A stretch of 35,873 bases of DNA from Opitutus sp. GAS368 (GCA_943330755.2 CALQIY020000008.1:1-35873), one strand, 5' to 3'. Positions 16,181 to 26,270 are shown, counted from the first letter of the stretch. The notes: a model not told the origin generated them from the sequence alone. Numbers and translations are program-made.

Positions 16181-16210
16181 AAAAGGACGAACCCGAAGGT
16201 TCGTCCTTTT
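16181..16210. terminator. Bidirectional rho-independent terminator
   Basis: A perfect 13-bp stem (16181-16193 with 16198-16210) closes a CGAA loop. A-rich sequence lies on its left and T-rich on its right, so each strand ends in a T run. It sits between the convergent genes gmhB and the Cys-rich exported protein and should end both transcripts. Confidence 0.9.
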
Positions 16211-16229
16211 GTTGAATTCCCTAAGGAAA

Positions 16230-16589
16230 TTAGGCCTTAGGCTTTTCGGAAGGGCAGGGGCACTTTTCGCCGTCCTTCTTGGCCGGGGCATCTTCCGCGG
16301 TGGCAGGAGCAGCCGGAGCGTCCTTCTTATCCTTGTCACACTTCTTGGGGCACTCGTCGGCACAGACGAGGGCGGTGGGCTTGGGCTTTTCGGAAGGGCA
16401 CTTGTCGCAATCCTTCTTGGCCGGGGCGTCTTCGGAGACGATCAGGGCCTTAGGTGCAGGAGCATCAGGGCAGCCAGGGCACTTCTTTTCGCCGTCCTTC
16501 TTGGCAGGTTCTTCCGCGAAGGAAACAACGGTAGCGAGCGCAAGGACGCTGGCCGAGGTGAGGATGAGCTTGAGGAACTTGGAGTTCAT
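16230..16589 (-). CDS. Exported Cys/Lys-rich repeat protein, unknown function
   Basis: This 119-aa protein has a signal peptide (MNSKFLKLILTSASVLAL to about residue 25, SFA-EE). The mature part of about 94 residues is built from three imperfect modules containing APAKKDGEKC-like or APAKKDCDKC segments and CPSEKPK. It has nine cysteines, many in CPxC, CxxCP and CPC arrangements, with lysine, aspartate and proline between them. No hydrophobic core is visible, so it is probably disordered or metal/disulfide dependent. A promoter-like TTGACA lies upstream and a strong terminator downstream, so it is a single-gene unit. Cys-rich exported peptides can bind metals; this is only a guess here. I do not recognise the family. 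Confidence 0.72.
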   Translation of the reverse strand: MNSKFLKLILTSASVLALATVVSFAEEPAKKDGEKKCPGCPDAPAPKALIVSEDAPAKKDCDKCPSEKPKPTALVCADECPKKCDKDKKDAPAAPATAEDAPAKKDGEKCPCPSEKPKA

Positions 16590-16600
16590 AGGAGAGACCT

Positions 16601-16630
16601 TTAAAATGGAAGGTTCCTGGCAACTGTCAA
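16601..16630 (-). promoter_or_regulatory. Candidate promoter of the Cys-rich protein gene
   Basis: A perfect -35 box TTGACA (16630-16625) is followed after 18 bases by the weak -10 TTTTAA (16606-16601), about 12 bases before the ATG at 16589. AAAGG near 16598-16602 may serve as ribosome binding site. The short distance from -10 to ATG implies a very short leader, so the exact -10 may differ. Confidence 0.35.
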
Positions 16631-16658
16631 TGACCGCACGGCAAATTAACCCCCTAGT

Positions 16659-17459
16659 CTATGGGAGGCTTTTGTGTAGTTCGGCTAGTTTCTCGGCGGC
16701 CAGAATTAGGCCGGTCCCGGGTAGCCAATGGCTCCCGCTGGTCGTGCCGTAGACTTGTGAGGCCTTGATGCACTTAAGTTCTTTTACTACAACGATTTCT
16801 GATAACTCTTTGCGGCGGTTTTGCGCTGGGGCTATCGGGGTGTTCTCTGGCTTGGACTCAACCCAAAGGATGGCATCGGGGTTAGCCTGTACCAAGATTT
16901 CCCAGTCGAGTTTGACCCACGTGCCCGCCTGGAGCGGGGATTTAAAGCCCGCCTGCCGGAGCGCCGAGGCCGTGTAGGCATCTGGACCCGCCATCATGCC
17001 GTCCCAGATGACCAAGAGGGTCCTCGGTCTAATTGCGGCCACTCGACTCAACTGACTCCTCAAGGCCTTCGCTTTGGCCTGCTGCTGGGTGGCTTCTCCG
17101 AGGCGCTCGAGGTCGCGTACGATGGAGTCCGGGCCTTCGGCGCTTAGGACCAACACTTTCAAGCCAGCTCGGCTGCAGCGTTCGGCCCATAACGGATTCG
17201 CCAAGCGCGGCACGATGACCAAATCAGGTTTGGTCTGTAGCAAGGTTTCCAGGTCAGGGTTGAAGGCATCGCAGTTCCGGACGGCGGGATGCGTGGGCGG
17301 GAGCGGACACCACCGCGTCGCCGCGACCAACTGCGGCCCGCAACCGAGATCCCAGAGGGTCTGCGTCGCCCCGGGGCTATAGCTGGCGATGCGTTGCGGC
17401 GGTTCCGCCCCGCTCACCACCGCGCAGTAACCGCAACACAAGAACCAGAGCCAGCGCAT
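16659..17459 (-). CDS. BtuF/FhuD-like periplasmic substrate-binding protein
   Basis: A 266-aa exported protein with signal peptide (residues 1-18, VVSGA-EP). It has the two-lobe pattern of class III ABC binding proteins: RIASYSPGATQTLWDLG at the start of lobe 1, PDLETLLQTKPDLVIVPR and LKVLVLSAEGPDSIVRDLERLG, then a long linking helix (residues 120-140), and ILVQANPDAILWVESKP in lobe 2. These resemble BtuF (cobalamin) and iron-siderophore proteins. The start ATG overlaps the pdxA stop (TGATG), so it is the last gene of the lpxA-pdxA run. No permease or ATPase gene follows. The ligand is not determinable; cobalamin is the first candidate, iron chelates the second. Confidence 0.78.
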   Translation of the reverse strand: MRWLWFLCCGYCAVVSGAEPPQRIASYSPGATQTLWDLGCGPQLVAATRWCPLPPTHPAVRNCDAFNPDLETLLQTKPDLVIVPRLANPLWAERCSRAGLKVLVLSAEGPDSIVRDLERLGEATQQQAKAKALRSQLSRVAAIRPRTLLVIWDGMMAGPDAYTASALRQAGFKSPLQAGTWVKLDWEILVQANPDAILWVESKPENTPIAPAQNRRKELSEIVVVKELKCIKASQVYGTTSGSHWLPGTGLILAAEKLAELHKSLP

Positions 17460-18361
17460 CAGGCGATCAAGGCGAAGGCCAGGCGTATGGCCGCGTCGAA
17501 GCTCCCGCGATCGGCGATCCCCTGACCCGCCAAACCGTAGGCCGTGCCGTGGTCGGGGCTCGTGCGGATGTGGCGGAGGCCCAGCGATAGGTTCGCGGCC
17601 GTGCTGAAATCCACGGTCTTCAACGGCGCCAAGCCTTGGTCATGGTAGATCGCGGCGACGGCATCGAACTCCCCTTGGAGGTGCCGATGGAAAACGGTAT
17701 CGCCCGGCAGCGGCCCGGTGACGTCGTGCCCTTCCGCCCGCAGGCGTTCCACGGCGGGCTTGATGACCGCGTCGTCTTCGGTGCCGAGTAGGCCACCTTC
17801 GCCGGCGTGCGGGTTGAGGCCGCAGACCGCGATCCGCGGACGGGCGTCGCCGAGCTTCTTCCGCAGGTCAACCAAGGCGAGGACCGTCCGGCGGACGTCT
17901 TCGCCGGTGAGCGTGGCGGCGACCGTCCGTAAGGGAATGTGCCAGGTGACGAGTCCGACCGTGAGGTGTCCCCCGGCGAACGCCATGACGGGCGCGCCGC
18001 CCCAGCGATGCGCGAAGAACTCGGTCTGCCCCGGGAAGGTGTACCCGACGTCGGCCAGGCCTTTCTTGTTGATGGGCCCAGTCACGACTCCGCTGAAGCG
18101 TCCGCCGGTGGTACCGCGCGCGGCGAGTTCCATGGCTTCGAGGGCGATGAGCTGCCCGGTTTCATCGGGCTGCCCTGGGTGCGCTTCGTAATCCGCCGGG
18201 CCGACGGCTTGGCCTTGGCCGAGGCCGGCGATCCATTTCGCCGGACCGATGGGTGTGACCGTGGCGGCAAGCTCCGGGTGGGCGCGCAGCCACGACGCGA
18301 TGAGCTCCGGGCCCACGCCCGCGGGATCACCACACGTCAGGGCTAGGGGCAAACGGCTCAT
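17459..18361 (-). CDS. pdxA: 4-hydroxythreonine-4-phosphate dehydrogenase PdxA
   Basis: A 300-aa member of the PdxA family, which oxidises 4-phosphohydroxy-threonine in pyridoxal phosphate synthesis (DXP-dependent route). Clear marks are LALTCGDPAGVGPEL at the start, VVTGPINKKGL, FPGQTEFFAHRWG, GLNPHAGEGGLLGTEDD, AIYHDQGLAPLKTVDF and TSPDHGTAYGLAGQG with metal-binding histidines. It is about 30 residues shorter than E. coli PdxA, with the conserved parts intact. The ATG at 18361 overlaps the lpxA stop (ATGA), showing coupled translation. PdxA2-type enzymes acting on other substrates are possible, but no degradation genes are nearby. Confidence 0.93.
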   Translation of the reverse strand: MSRLPLALTCGDPAGVGPELIASWLRAHPELAATVTPIGPAKWIAGLGQGQAVGPADYEAHPGQPDETGQLIALEAMELAARGTTGGRFSGVVTGPINKKGLADVGYTFPGQTEFFAHRWGGAPVMAFAGGHLTVGLVTWHIPLRTVAATLTGEDVRRTVLALVDLRKKLGDARPRIAVCGLNPHAGEGGLLGTEDDAVIKPAVERLRAEGHDVTGPLPGDTVFHRHLQGEFDAVAAIYHDQGLAPLKTVDFSTAANLSLGLRHIRTSPDHGTAYGLAGQGIADRGSFDAAIRLAFALIA

Positions 18362-19137
18362 GCGGGTTGGATGAAACGGCCGCGTCGGCCGCCGAGGAAA
18401 AAGTTCAGGAACGCCAGGGCCTCGGCGCTGTGGTACTCGCCGCTCGTCACGCCCGCTTGCGCGAGGGCCGCGCAATTGCCGCCGGCGGTGTAGACCAGGT
18501 GATAGGCTTTCTTGAGTTCGGCGATGGTCTCCACGGGTAAACCGCGGCGGCGGAGGCCGATGAGATTGAGGCCGGCGCAATCGTTGCGCCCGTAAGCCAA
18601 GGCGTTGGGCGGGACGTCTTCCGTGATGACCGCGTTGCCCGAGGTGAGCGAGCCGCCCCCGATGCGGCAGAACTGATGCACGGCCACGCCGCCGCTGATG
18701 AAGGCGCGGTCGCCGACCAGCACGTGCCCGCCCAACATGCAGCCATTCGCGAGGATCACGTGGTCGCCGAGCACGCAGTCGTGGGCGACGTGCGCCCCCG
18801 CCATGAGCAAGCCGTCCGCTCCGATGATCGTGTCGACGCCGGCTTTCGTGGCCCGGTGCACGGTGACGTGTTCGCGGAACACCGTGCGGTCACCGACGCG
18901 TACGCCGGAAACGAGGGCGCGGTCGAAAGAGAGGTCCTGCGGGTCGCCGCCGATGACCGCAAAGTGGTCGACGCGGACCTGATGGCCGAGGATGGCCCCG
19001 GTCTTGATGATGGCGTGCGCGGCGATGACGCACCCGGCCCCGACCCGCGCGCCGGCCTCAATGATCGCAAACGGGCCGACCTCGACGTCCGGGGCGAGCT
19101 GGGCGGTGGGATGGACTTGGGCGCTGGAGTGAATCAC
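18358..19137 (-). CDS. lpxA: UDP-N-acetylglucosamine acyltransferase LpxA
   Basis: This 259-aa left-handed beta-helix enzyme makes the first lipid A precursor. Hexapeptide repeats start at residue 1 (IHSSAQVHPTAQLAPDVEVG). The catalytic histidine is in GAHVAHDC, matching H125 of E. coli, and VAVHQFCRIGGG covers the H160 region. The position equivalent to E. coli G173 is also Gly (in SLTSGNA), which suggests a long (about C14) acyl chain; this is inferred by my own alignment. It begins with GTG at 19137, overlapping the TGA of the 203-aa gene as GTGA, so translation is coupled. No lpxC, fabZ or lpxD lies here. Confidence 0.96.
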   Translation of the reverse strand: MIHSSAQVHPTAQLAPDVEVGPFAIIEAGARVGAGCVIAAHAIIKTGAILGHQVRVDHFAVIGGDPQDLSFDRALVSGVRVGDRTVFREHVTVHRATKAGVDTIIGADGLLMAGAHVAHDCVLGDHVILANGCMLGGHVLVGDRAFISGGVAVHQFCRIGGGSLTSGNAVITEDVPPNALAYGRNDCAGLNLIGLRRRGLPVETIAELKKAYHLVYTAGGNCAALAQAGVTSGEYHSAEALAFLNFFLGGRRGRFIQPA

Positions 19138-19745
19138 CGGGAGGAAGAGGAGGAGCCACCGAAGAGTTCCAGTTGGGTGGTGCGCACCATATCGTAGACC
19201 CGGAGCAGGCGAAGCAAGGCCAAGGTCGGCGACTCGCGGCTGGTGGGGGTCTCCGCATGTTGCACGAGGTTTTCGACGATGGTGCGAAGGGAGATGACGT
19301 GGTCCACGCCCGCTTCCTTGAGGAGTCGGATGCTTTCCGAGCGGGCAGGCTCCTGGGAGGGCAGGCCGGGCAGGATGAGAATCTTGATCAGCGCCGCCGC
19401 CTCGCCCTCGGGGAGGGTCGCCCAGGCTTCTTGCGCCGTCTCGCAGGCATCTTTCCGGATGAAGTCGAGGAAGTCCCCGCGCCGGATGGTGGTGGCCGTT
19501 ACCGCCTTCTGGCCATGCCAGTCGCGGACGACGGCCACGCCATCGCCCAACCCGACCAAATCCGCGCCAAAGAGTTGGAACGCCCGTTCGCCCGGCGTCG
19601 CGGTCCTGGGATTATGGAAAAACACTTCGCCCTCCGCTTCCGGGCGCTTGCGTTTTCCGGCCATAGGGGCCTTGCGCGATTGGCGTACGAAGAAGCCGTT
19701 CACCTCGAAGAACTCGCGGACCAGACTGTCGTCGAAACCCGCCAT
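19134..19745 (-). CDS. Unknown 203-aa protein translated with lpxA
   Basis: The product has no signal peptide or membrane helix. It starts with an acidic helix and a strand (LVREFFEVNGFFVRQSRK), then a basic loop, VFFHNPRTATPGERAFQLFGADLVGL, VAVVRDWHGQK, and a helical C-terminal half ending in a serine run. The first part vaguely recalls the helix-strand start and acidic core of PD-(D/E)XK-type folds, but no catalytic set can be named with confidence. The stop overlaps the lpxA GTG start (GTGA). A perfect 6-bp hairpin lies directly before its ATG. I do not recognise the family. It may be a lineage-specific conserved protein linked to lpxA. Confidence 0.7.
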   Translation of the reverse strand: MAGFDDSLVREFFEVNGFFVRQSRKAPMAGKRKRPEAEGEVFFHNPRTATPGERAFQLFGADLVGLGDGVAVVRDWHGQKAVTATTIRRGDFLDFIRKDACETAQEAWATLPEGEAAALIKILILPGLPSQEPARSESIRLLKEAGVDHVISLRTIVENLVQHAETPTSRESPTLALLRLLRVYDMVRTTQLELFGGSSSSSR

Positions 19746-19763
19746 GGCCGCTAGGATGCGGCC
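19746..19763 (-). repeat. Perfect inverted repeat directly before the 203-aa gene start
   Basis: GGCCGC (19746-19751) and GCGGCC (19758-19763) can pair around a 6-base loop. The stem ends right next to the start codon at 19745. There is no T run, so it is not a standard terminator of rsmI. It could restrict ribosome access, or be chance in GC-rich DNA. Confidence 0.4.
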
Positions 19764-19794
19764 GGAGGGCTAGGTAGGTCAACCCGCTATGCGG

Positions 19795-20523
19795 TCACAG
19801 CGTGAAGCCCGCGGGCGCGATGGCCACGGTGAACTCGCCTTTGAGCGAGCCGGCCTTCAGCGCCGGGACGAGCTCGGCCAAGGGCGCCGTGCGGATCGTC
19901 TCGTGCAGCTTGGTCAATTCGCGGCCGATGCAGACGACCCGATCGGGCCCGAGGATCTCCAACATCTCATCGGCAAAGTCGCCGATGCGGTGGCAGGATT
20001 CATGCAGCACGATGGTTTCGTCGGCGGTCTTGGCGCCCTCGAGGAAACGGCGGCGGGCCGCGGTTTTCGGCGCCAGGAAGCCGACGAAACGGAAGGCATT
20101 GGTCGGCAGGCCGGACGCGGAGAGGAGCGTGACGATGGCGCACGGACCAGGCAGGGGTGTTACGATGAGCTTGCGGCGGCGGCATTCACGCGTGACGCGG
20201 AAGCCCGGGTCGCTGATGCCGGGCGTGCCCGCATCGGTGATGAGGGCGACGACGGCGCCACGCTCGATCTTGTCGGCAAGTTCGACCGCGACTTCCTTTT
20301 CGTTGTGCTCGTGGTAGGCCAGCATCGGCTTGTTGAGGCCGAGGTGCCGGAGCAGTCCGCCCGTGACGCGCGTGTCCTCGCAAGCGACGAGGTCGCACGC
20401 CGCCAACTCCACCTTGGCGCGCTCGGTGATGTCACCGAGGTTGCCGAGCGGAGTCGCCACGACCCAAAGCCTGCCGGACGCTCCACGAGGCGACCCGTGT
20501 GCGTCTGCGGAGGCCGAAGGCAT
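19795..20523 (-). CDS. rsmI: 16S rRNA (cytidine1402-2'-O)-methyltransferase RsmI
   Basis: A 242-aa tetrapyrrole methylase-fold protein with RsmI marks: LWVVATPLGNLGDITERA near residue 20, VACEDTRVTGGLLRHLG, ITDAGTPGISDPGFRV, VTPLPGPCAIVTLLSASGLPTNAFRFVGFLA (split motif), and ESCHRIGDFADEM. RsmI adds the 2'-O-methyl to C1402 of 16S rRNA. It is somewhat shorter than the E. coli protein because the C-terminal extension is missing. ATG 20523 is chosen because the upstream 54-aa lipoprotein gene ends one base earlier at 20525; an ATG at 20553 would overlap that gene. It is part of the long minus-strand run. Confidence 0.95.
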   Translation of the reverse strand: MPSASADAHGSPRGASGRLWVVATPLGNLGDITERAKVELAACDLVACEDTRVTGGLLRHLGLNKPMLAYHEHNEKEVAVELADKIERGAVVALITDAGTPGISDPGFRVTRECRRRKLIVTPLPGPCAIVTLLSASGLPTNAFRFVGFLAPKTAARRRFLEGAKTADETIVLHESCHRIGDFADEMLEILGPDRVVCIGRELTKLHETIRTAPLAELVPALKAGSLKGEFTVAIAPAGFTL

Positions 20524-20524
20524 C

Positions 20525-20689
20525 TTAGCGGAAACCCGAGCCGCCCCCGGCATTCAGGCCGGGGAGGCCACCTTGCCAGGAGGCCGGTTGGGCTTGGGGC
20601 AAGGTCGAGTCGATGGGCTTCTCCGTGGTCTCGCAACCTACCAGGCCCAAGAGGGCGACGGCAGCGGCGAAAACAGGGAGCAGGCGCAT
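20525..20689 (-). CDS. Tiny lipoprotein, 54 aa, function unknown
   Basis: This frame goes from ATG 20689-20687 to TAA 20527-20525. It encodes MRLLPVFAAAVALLGLVGC, a textbook lipoprotein signal with lipobox LVGC and cysteine 19, followed by a 35-residue Gly/Pro/Gln-rich tail ending GGGSGFR. The mature protein would be only 36 residues. It is 7 bases after the coiled-coil membrane protein gene and one base before rsmI, so it is surely in the same transcript. The combination of an inner-membrane coiled-coil protein and a small lipoprotein suggests an envelope pair, but that is inference. Confidence 0.65.
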   Translation of the reverse strand: MRLLPVFAAAVALLGLVGCETTEKPIDSTLPQAQPASWQGGLPGLNAGGGSGFR

Positions 20690-20696
20690 GGACGGC

Positions 20697-21611
20697 TTAG
20701 TTGTTGGCGATCTTACCGGTGAAAGGCACCAAGGTCACCACGCCACCGCGGGTGAACTGGTCGAGCTTCGCACCAGGCAGGATCTGCGCGGTGGAGAGGG
20801 CGGCCTGGACGGCTTCGACGCGGATCGTGCCGACGTTCTCGTTGTTGATGCGAACGTAGAAACCAGCCTGGGGCTTGATGCCGTTGAGTTCGCCGACGGA
20901 GAAGGAGACGAGGCCCTTGGAAGGGTCGATGACCACGATGCGGGTCTTGATGGTTTCCGGACCGAACTCGATCTGGACGGTGTCAGCCTTTTCTTCGAGG
21001 AGAGGGTCGCGGGGGTACGGAGGCTTGTTGCCGGTGGTGGCCACGGTCCAGTTGTAGAGCTGGACGTACTTCTGGGTGGCGGTGTTGCGGTTTTCTTCAG
21101 CCTTGTTGGCCTTGGCGATTTCGCCGTCGAGCTGTTCCTTGGTGAAGAGGGAAGCGATCTTCTCCTTGTCCTTGGCGAGTTCTTCCTTGGCGGAGTTCAG
21201 TTCAGCGGTGAGGGAGTCCTTCTTGCTGTTGGCTTCGGTGAGCTGGGCGTTGAGCTCGTCGCGCTTGCGGGTGAGCTCGGCGCGTTCGCCTTCGAGGGTG
21301 GTGACGTTGGCGGTGAGGCCTTCGATCTTCTGCTTCTTGTCGGCGACGTCGGCGTTGAGGTCCTTCACGTTACCTTCGAGCTCGGTGATCTTGGTGCGCT
21401 TGGCTTCCAAGAGGCTCTTGGCCTTGGTGTTGATGTCGACCATGCGGAGGTCGAACTGCTTGTTCGCCAAGATTTCGGTGTCGGTCGTGGTCCAAGCGGT
21501 GTTCGCCATAGCGGTGTCGACCTTGCCCTTGAGCAGGTAGGCGAAGACGCAGGCAGCAATCGCGGCGATGACGCCGACGATGCGGAGGACCAGATTTGCA
21601 GACTTATTCAT
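20697..21611 (-). CDS. Inner-membrane protein with periplasmic coiled coil, unknown function
   Basis: A 304-aa protein with one N-terminal membrane helix (residues 9-27, VLRIVGVIAAIAACVFAYLL), which may be an uncleaved anchor. A long coiled coil at about residues 60-180 is rich in Lys, Glu, Leu and Ala (ITELEGNVKDLNADVADKK, KKDSLTAELNSAKEELAKDK). The C-terminal ~110 residues form a beta-rich domain (TRIVVIDPSKGLVSFSVGELNGIKPQAGFYVRI...) that recalls secretion or adaptor-type domains. It is co-transcribed with the 54-aa lipoprotein and probably with pgi, 24 bases upstream. I do not know its family; relatives are expected in Verrucomicrobiota. Confidence 0.72.
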   Translation of the reverse strand: MNKSANLVLRIVGVIAAIAACVFAYLLKGKVDTAMANTAWTTTDTEILANKQFDLRMVDINTKAKSLLEAKRTKITELEGNVKDLNADVADKKQKIEGLTANVTTLEGERAELTRKRDELNAQLTEANSKKDSLTAELNSAKEELAKDKEKIASLFTKEQLDGEIAKANKAEENRNTATQKYVQLYNWTVATTGNKPPYPRDPLLEEKADTVQIEFGPETIKTRIVVIDPSKGLVSFSVGELNGIKPQAGFYVRINNENVGTIRVEAVQAALSTAQILPGAKLDQFTRGGVVTLVPFTGKIANN

Positions 21612-21635
21612 GGGGATTTTGGGGGAGTAAAGGGG

Positions 21636-23213
21636 TTAGGAATGGCTAAACGTCGTTTTCTCGGGGTCCCCCGCTTCCTGTCGTTTAACAGGTCCTGGGT
21701 TGGAGGAAACGTGCAGGAGAACTTTGAACACCAGTTCTTCTGACCCGACAAGTCCAATTTGCTCGCAGAGCTGGGTTGTCGTTAGCCATTTACCGGGTGC
21801 CTTCGCCAAGCCAGCGAGGGCCTGAGCGCGAATCTTAAGGGTTTCGGAGGCGGCTTTCTTACCCGCCTCAACGCCAGGTTGGTGGTAAGCGTTGATAGAC
21901 AACAGGTTAGCGTAAAGTCCTACCGCCCGTTCGAAGAGCGCAATCAGCATGCCGACCGAGTGGGCGTCGATCTTTTCGATGGTGATGGTGAGGTTGGCAC
22001 GGCCGCTGCCCGAGAGGGCTTCGCGGGAGCCCAGGAGAAAGGCTTGGAGGTAATCCCCCGAGGTGACGCCGGGTTCGACTTCCGGAGACGGGCCCCGGCG
22101 GTCTTGAAGCACTTCGATGAAAACGGCGAAGAAGTTGTTTACGCCATCGCGCAGCTGTTGGACATAGGCGTGTTGGTCGGTGGAGCCTTTGTTGCCGTAC
22201 ACGGTGAGGCCCTGGAAGACCTGCCGACCCGCAAGGTCGTGTTCCTTGCCCAGCGACTCCATGACGAGTTGCTGCAGGTAGCGGGAGAAGAGGAGGAGGC
22301 GGTCTTTGTACGGTAAAACCACCATGGCCTTGGTGCCACGGCCTTCGGTGAGGTGATGCCAAGCCAGCGCCAGTTGGGCGGCGGGATTCTTGGCCGCCTC
22401 TGGATTGCGCGTGAGCACATCCATGGCCTTGGCCCCCGCCAAGAGGCCGTCGATGTCGAGGCCTTGTAATGCGGCAGGCAGAAGCCCGACGGGTCCGAGT
22501 TCGCTGGTGCGGCCGCCGACCCAATCCCACATCGGGAAGCGGGCGAGCCACTGGTCGGCGACGGCGACCTTGTCCAGCTGGCTGCCTTCACCGGTGACGG
22601 CGACCGCGTGGGCCGCGAAGGATAGGCCCGCCTGCTTCCAGCGCAGGGCTGCTTCGATCTGGCCGTTGCGCGGTTCGGGCGTGCTGCCCGACTTCGAGGT
22701 GACCAGGACGAGGGTGCTGCCAAGGCGCTGGCCGAGGGCATCAAAGACCCGATCAATCCCGTCGGGGTCCGTGTTGTCGATGAAGTGCACGCGCAAGGCG
22801 TCCTGCGCGGTGCCGAGGGCATCCGCCACGAATTGCGGGCCGAGGGCCGAGCCACCGATGCCGATGCAGAGGAGGTCGGTGAACTTGCCGGCCTGACCGC
22901 GGACTTCGCCCGCGTGTACTTTGCGGGCAAAGGCGTGGATGGCTTGCACGGCCGCTTGGATCTCGGCGGTGAGCGCGGCGTTCGGGGCCAACTCCGGCGC
23001 GCGCAGCCAGTAGTGTCCGACCATCCGCTTTTCGTCCGGATTCGCGATCGCCCCTTTTTCGAGGGCCGCCATGTCCGCCAAGGCTTGGCGCATCGCGGGC
23101 GCGAGGCGTTCCGCGAAACCAGCCGGAGCCGGCGCGCGGCTCAAGTCGAGGGCGAAGCCCAACTCAGGGTAGTGGATGAGTTGGCTGCAGTAAGCGGCGA
23201 AGGTGGAGGCCAT
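21636..23213 (-). CDS. pgi: Glucose-6-phosphate isomerase
   Basis: A 525-aa glycolytic enzyme that interconverts glucose 6-phosphate and fructose 6-phosphate. It has the SIS-domain pair: [21 protein letters not shown] and [23 protein letters not shown] (phosphate-binding Ser/Thr loop), [19 protein letters not shown], and the signature near the end around [21 protein letters not shown], which supplies the conserved catalytic-region residues. Length fits bacterial Pgi. ATG 23213 is used; a TTG 12 codons upstream is possible but less likely. It follows the FG-GAP gene by 50 bases, and the coiled-coil gene lies 24 bases downstream. Confidence 0.95.
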   Translation of the reverse strand: MASTFAAYCSQLIHYPELGFALDLSRAPAPAGFAERLAPAMRQALADMAALEKGAIANPDEKRMVGHYWLRAPELAPNAALTAEIQAAVQAIHAFARKVHAGEVRGQAGKFTDLLCIGIGGSALGPQFVADALGTAQDALRVHFIDNTDPDGIDRVFDALGQRLGSTLVLVTSKSGSTPEPRNGQIEAALRWKQAGLSFAAHAVAVTGEGSQLDKVAVADQWLARFPMWDWVGGRTSELGPVGLLPAALQGLDIDGLLAGAKAMDVLTRNPEAAKNPAAQLALAWHHLTEGRGTKAMVVLPYKDRLLLFSRYLQQLVMESLGKEHDLAGRQVFQGLTVYGNKGSTDQHAYVQQLRDGVNNFFAVFIEVLQDRRGPSPEVEPGVTSGDYLQAFLLGSREALSGSGRANLTITIEKIDAHSVGMLIALFERAVGLYANLLSINAYHQPGVEAGKKAASETLKIRAQALAGLAKAPGKWLTTTQLCEQIGLVGSEELVFKVLLHVSSNPGPVKRQEAGDPEKTTFSHS

Positions 23214-23263
23214 CGCCCCGTTGATGTCCGCTTCAGGGGCGGGAGGCAATCCCGTTCCCCCGC

Positions 23264-24472
23264 TTACGGGCGTGGCGACAGGATGTGGACGCCTTTTTTG
23301 TTGGCCGTCACGATTTCGGCGCGGCCATCGCCATTCAGGTCCGCGACGGCAAATTGCGTGCCGATGCCGGAGTCGTCATCCGCGACTTGCGGTGTGAAGA
23401 CGATCTTGCCGGCGGCGTCCTTCGCCCAGGTCAGGCCGATCACCAAGGGCGCGGCGAGGGGATTGGCATCCCCTTTCGGTCCGTGCGCCCAATAACGCTT
23501 GCCGGTGAAGAGGATCGGGCGCCCATCCGCGGCTTGCTTGCTCAGCACCAAGGCATGCATCTGGCCCAAGGCCAAGCCACCGACGGAGTTCGCCGGTTTG
23601 TCGTCGAGGATGCGGTGCTCGATGAAGGTGCGGTCGCCGTTCGGTCCGCGGCGTTGCTGGAACCAGGAGAGGCCGAAGCGGTGCGCGTCGAGCGAGGTGA
23701 GCACGTCGGCCAAGCCGTCGCCATCGACGTCCGTGACGATCATCTGGGCGCCGCCATTACGGCCCGCCGAAAAGGCGACGGGGTGAAAGGTCCAAAGCGT
23801 CCCGGCGGGGACTTTCTGGCCGGGGTTTTCCCACCAGCCGTTGCGTTCCAGGATATCCAGTTGGCCGTCGTCGTTCAGGTCACCCACACCGAGGCCATGC
23901 GTGAAACGCGCATATTTCTTGGGGTCGGCGGCGCTGATCGCCGTGAACTTCGCGGGCTGCGTGGGGTCGGCGGCGAGCTTGACGAAGCCGACGGCGCCCT
24001 CGGACATGCAGACGAGCTCGAGTTTGCCGTCGCCATCGAGGTCGCTGAGGTGCGGGGACTCGTTGTCGGTCTTGGCGAGGAAGAGATGGCGCTTCCAGGG
24101 AGTCGTCGTTTTTACCCCCGGGTTCTCGTACCAATAAGTTTCCTTCCCGGGGAAGCCGACGGTGATGACGTCGGGTTTGCCGTCGCCATTGAGGTCGCCG
24201 ACGAGCTGCACGAAAGATTCCGAGTAGCCAAGGGGGTCATAGGGACGGCCCGGGTTTTCCGCCAAGGTGTGGCGGACGCGGAAGTCGGGTCCTTCGAACC
24301 AATGCGGGCCGGCCACGATGTCCGGCTGGCCGTCACCGTTGAGGTCACCAACCGCGCAGCCTTCGGTGAAGAAGTCCGTGGTCAGGGTGCGCCGCGCGAA
24401 ATTCGGTTCCGTGGCGGCGCTGAGGACGCCCGCGCCGAGGCAGGCAAGGACGAGCAGGGTGGGGCGGGGCAT
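23264..24472 (-). CDS. Exported FG-GAP/VCBS-repeat beta-propeller protein
   Basis: A 402-aa protein with a signal peptide (residues 1-19, GVLSA-AT). At least six repeats contain calcium-loop-like D-x-N/D-G-D-G motifs: [70 protein letters not shown] and [14 protein letters not shown]. This is the pattern of integrin-alpha-like FG-GAP repeats that form a seven-bladed propeller. Such proteins are abundant in Planctomycetes and Verrucomicrobiota and are usually outside the cytoplasm; their functions are mostly unknown. The ATG at 24472 begins with a good signal peptide. The gene is isolated from ilvD by a terminator and precedes pgi. Confidence 0.85.
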   Translation of the reverse strand: MPRPTLLVLACLGAGVLSAATEPNFARRTLTTDFFTEGCAVGDLNGDGQPDIVAGPHWFEGPDFRVRHTLAENPGRPYDPLGYSESFVQLVGDLNGDGKPDVITVGFPGKETYWYENPGVKTTTPWKRHLFLAKTDNESPHLSDLDGDGKLELVCMSEGAVGFVKLAADPTQPAKFTAISAADPKKYARFTHGLGVGDLNDDGQLDILERNGWWENPGQKVPAGTLWTFHPVAFSAGRNGGAQMIVTDVDGDGLADVLTSLDAHRFGLSWFQQRRGPNGDRTFIEHRILDDKPANSVGGLALGQMHALVLSKQAADGRPILFTGKRYWAHGPKGDANPLAAPLVIGLTWAKDAAGKIVFTPQVADDDSGIGTQFAVADLNGDGRAEIVTANKKGVHILSPRP

Positions 24473-24512
24473 GCGGTCAGGTTGCCGCGTCGCCGAGGTT
24501 AGGCAAAAACAA

Positions 24513-24540
24513 AGCAGGCGAGGCCGGAGCCTCGCCTGCT
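24513..24540 (-). terminator. Rho-independent terminator of ilvD
   Basis: A perfect 12-bp stem (24513-24524 with 24529-24540) with a 4-base loop is followed on the minus strand by TTTGTTTTTG. It lies 20 bases past the ilvD stop at 24561 and before the FG-GAP gene. Confidence 0.9.
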
Positions 24541-24560
24541 GGCTGGCCTGTTCCCGGCGC

Positions 24561-26249
<1,689 letters not shown>

Positions 26250-26270
26250 GAGGGTGTGAAAAGTCTGCGG

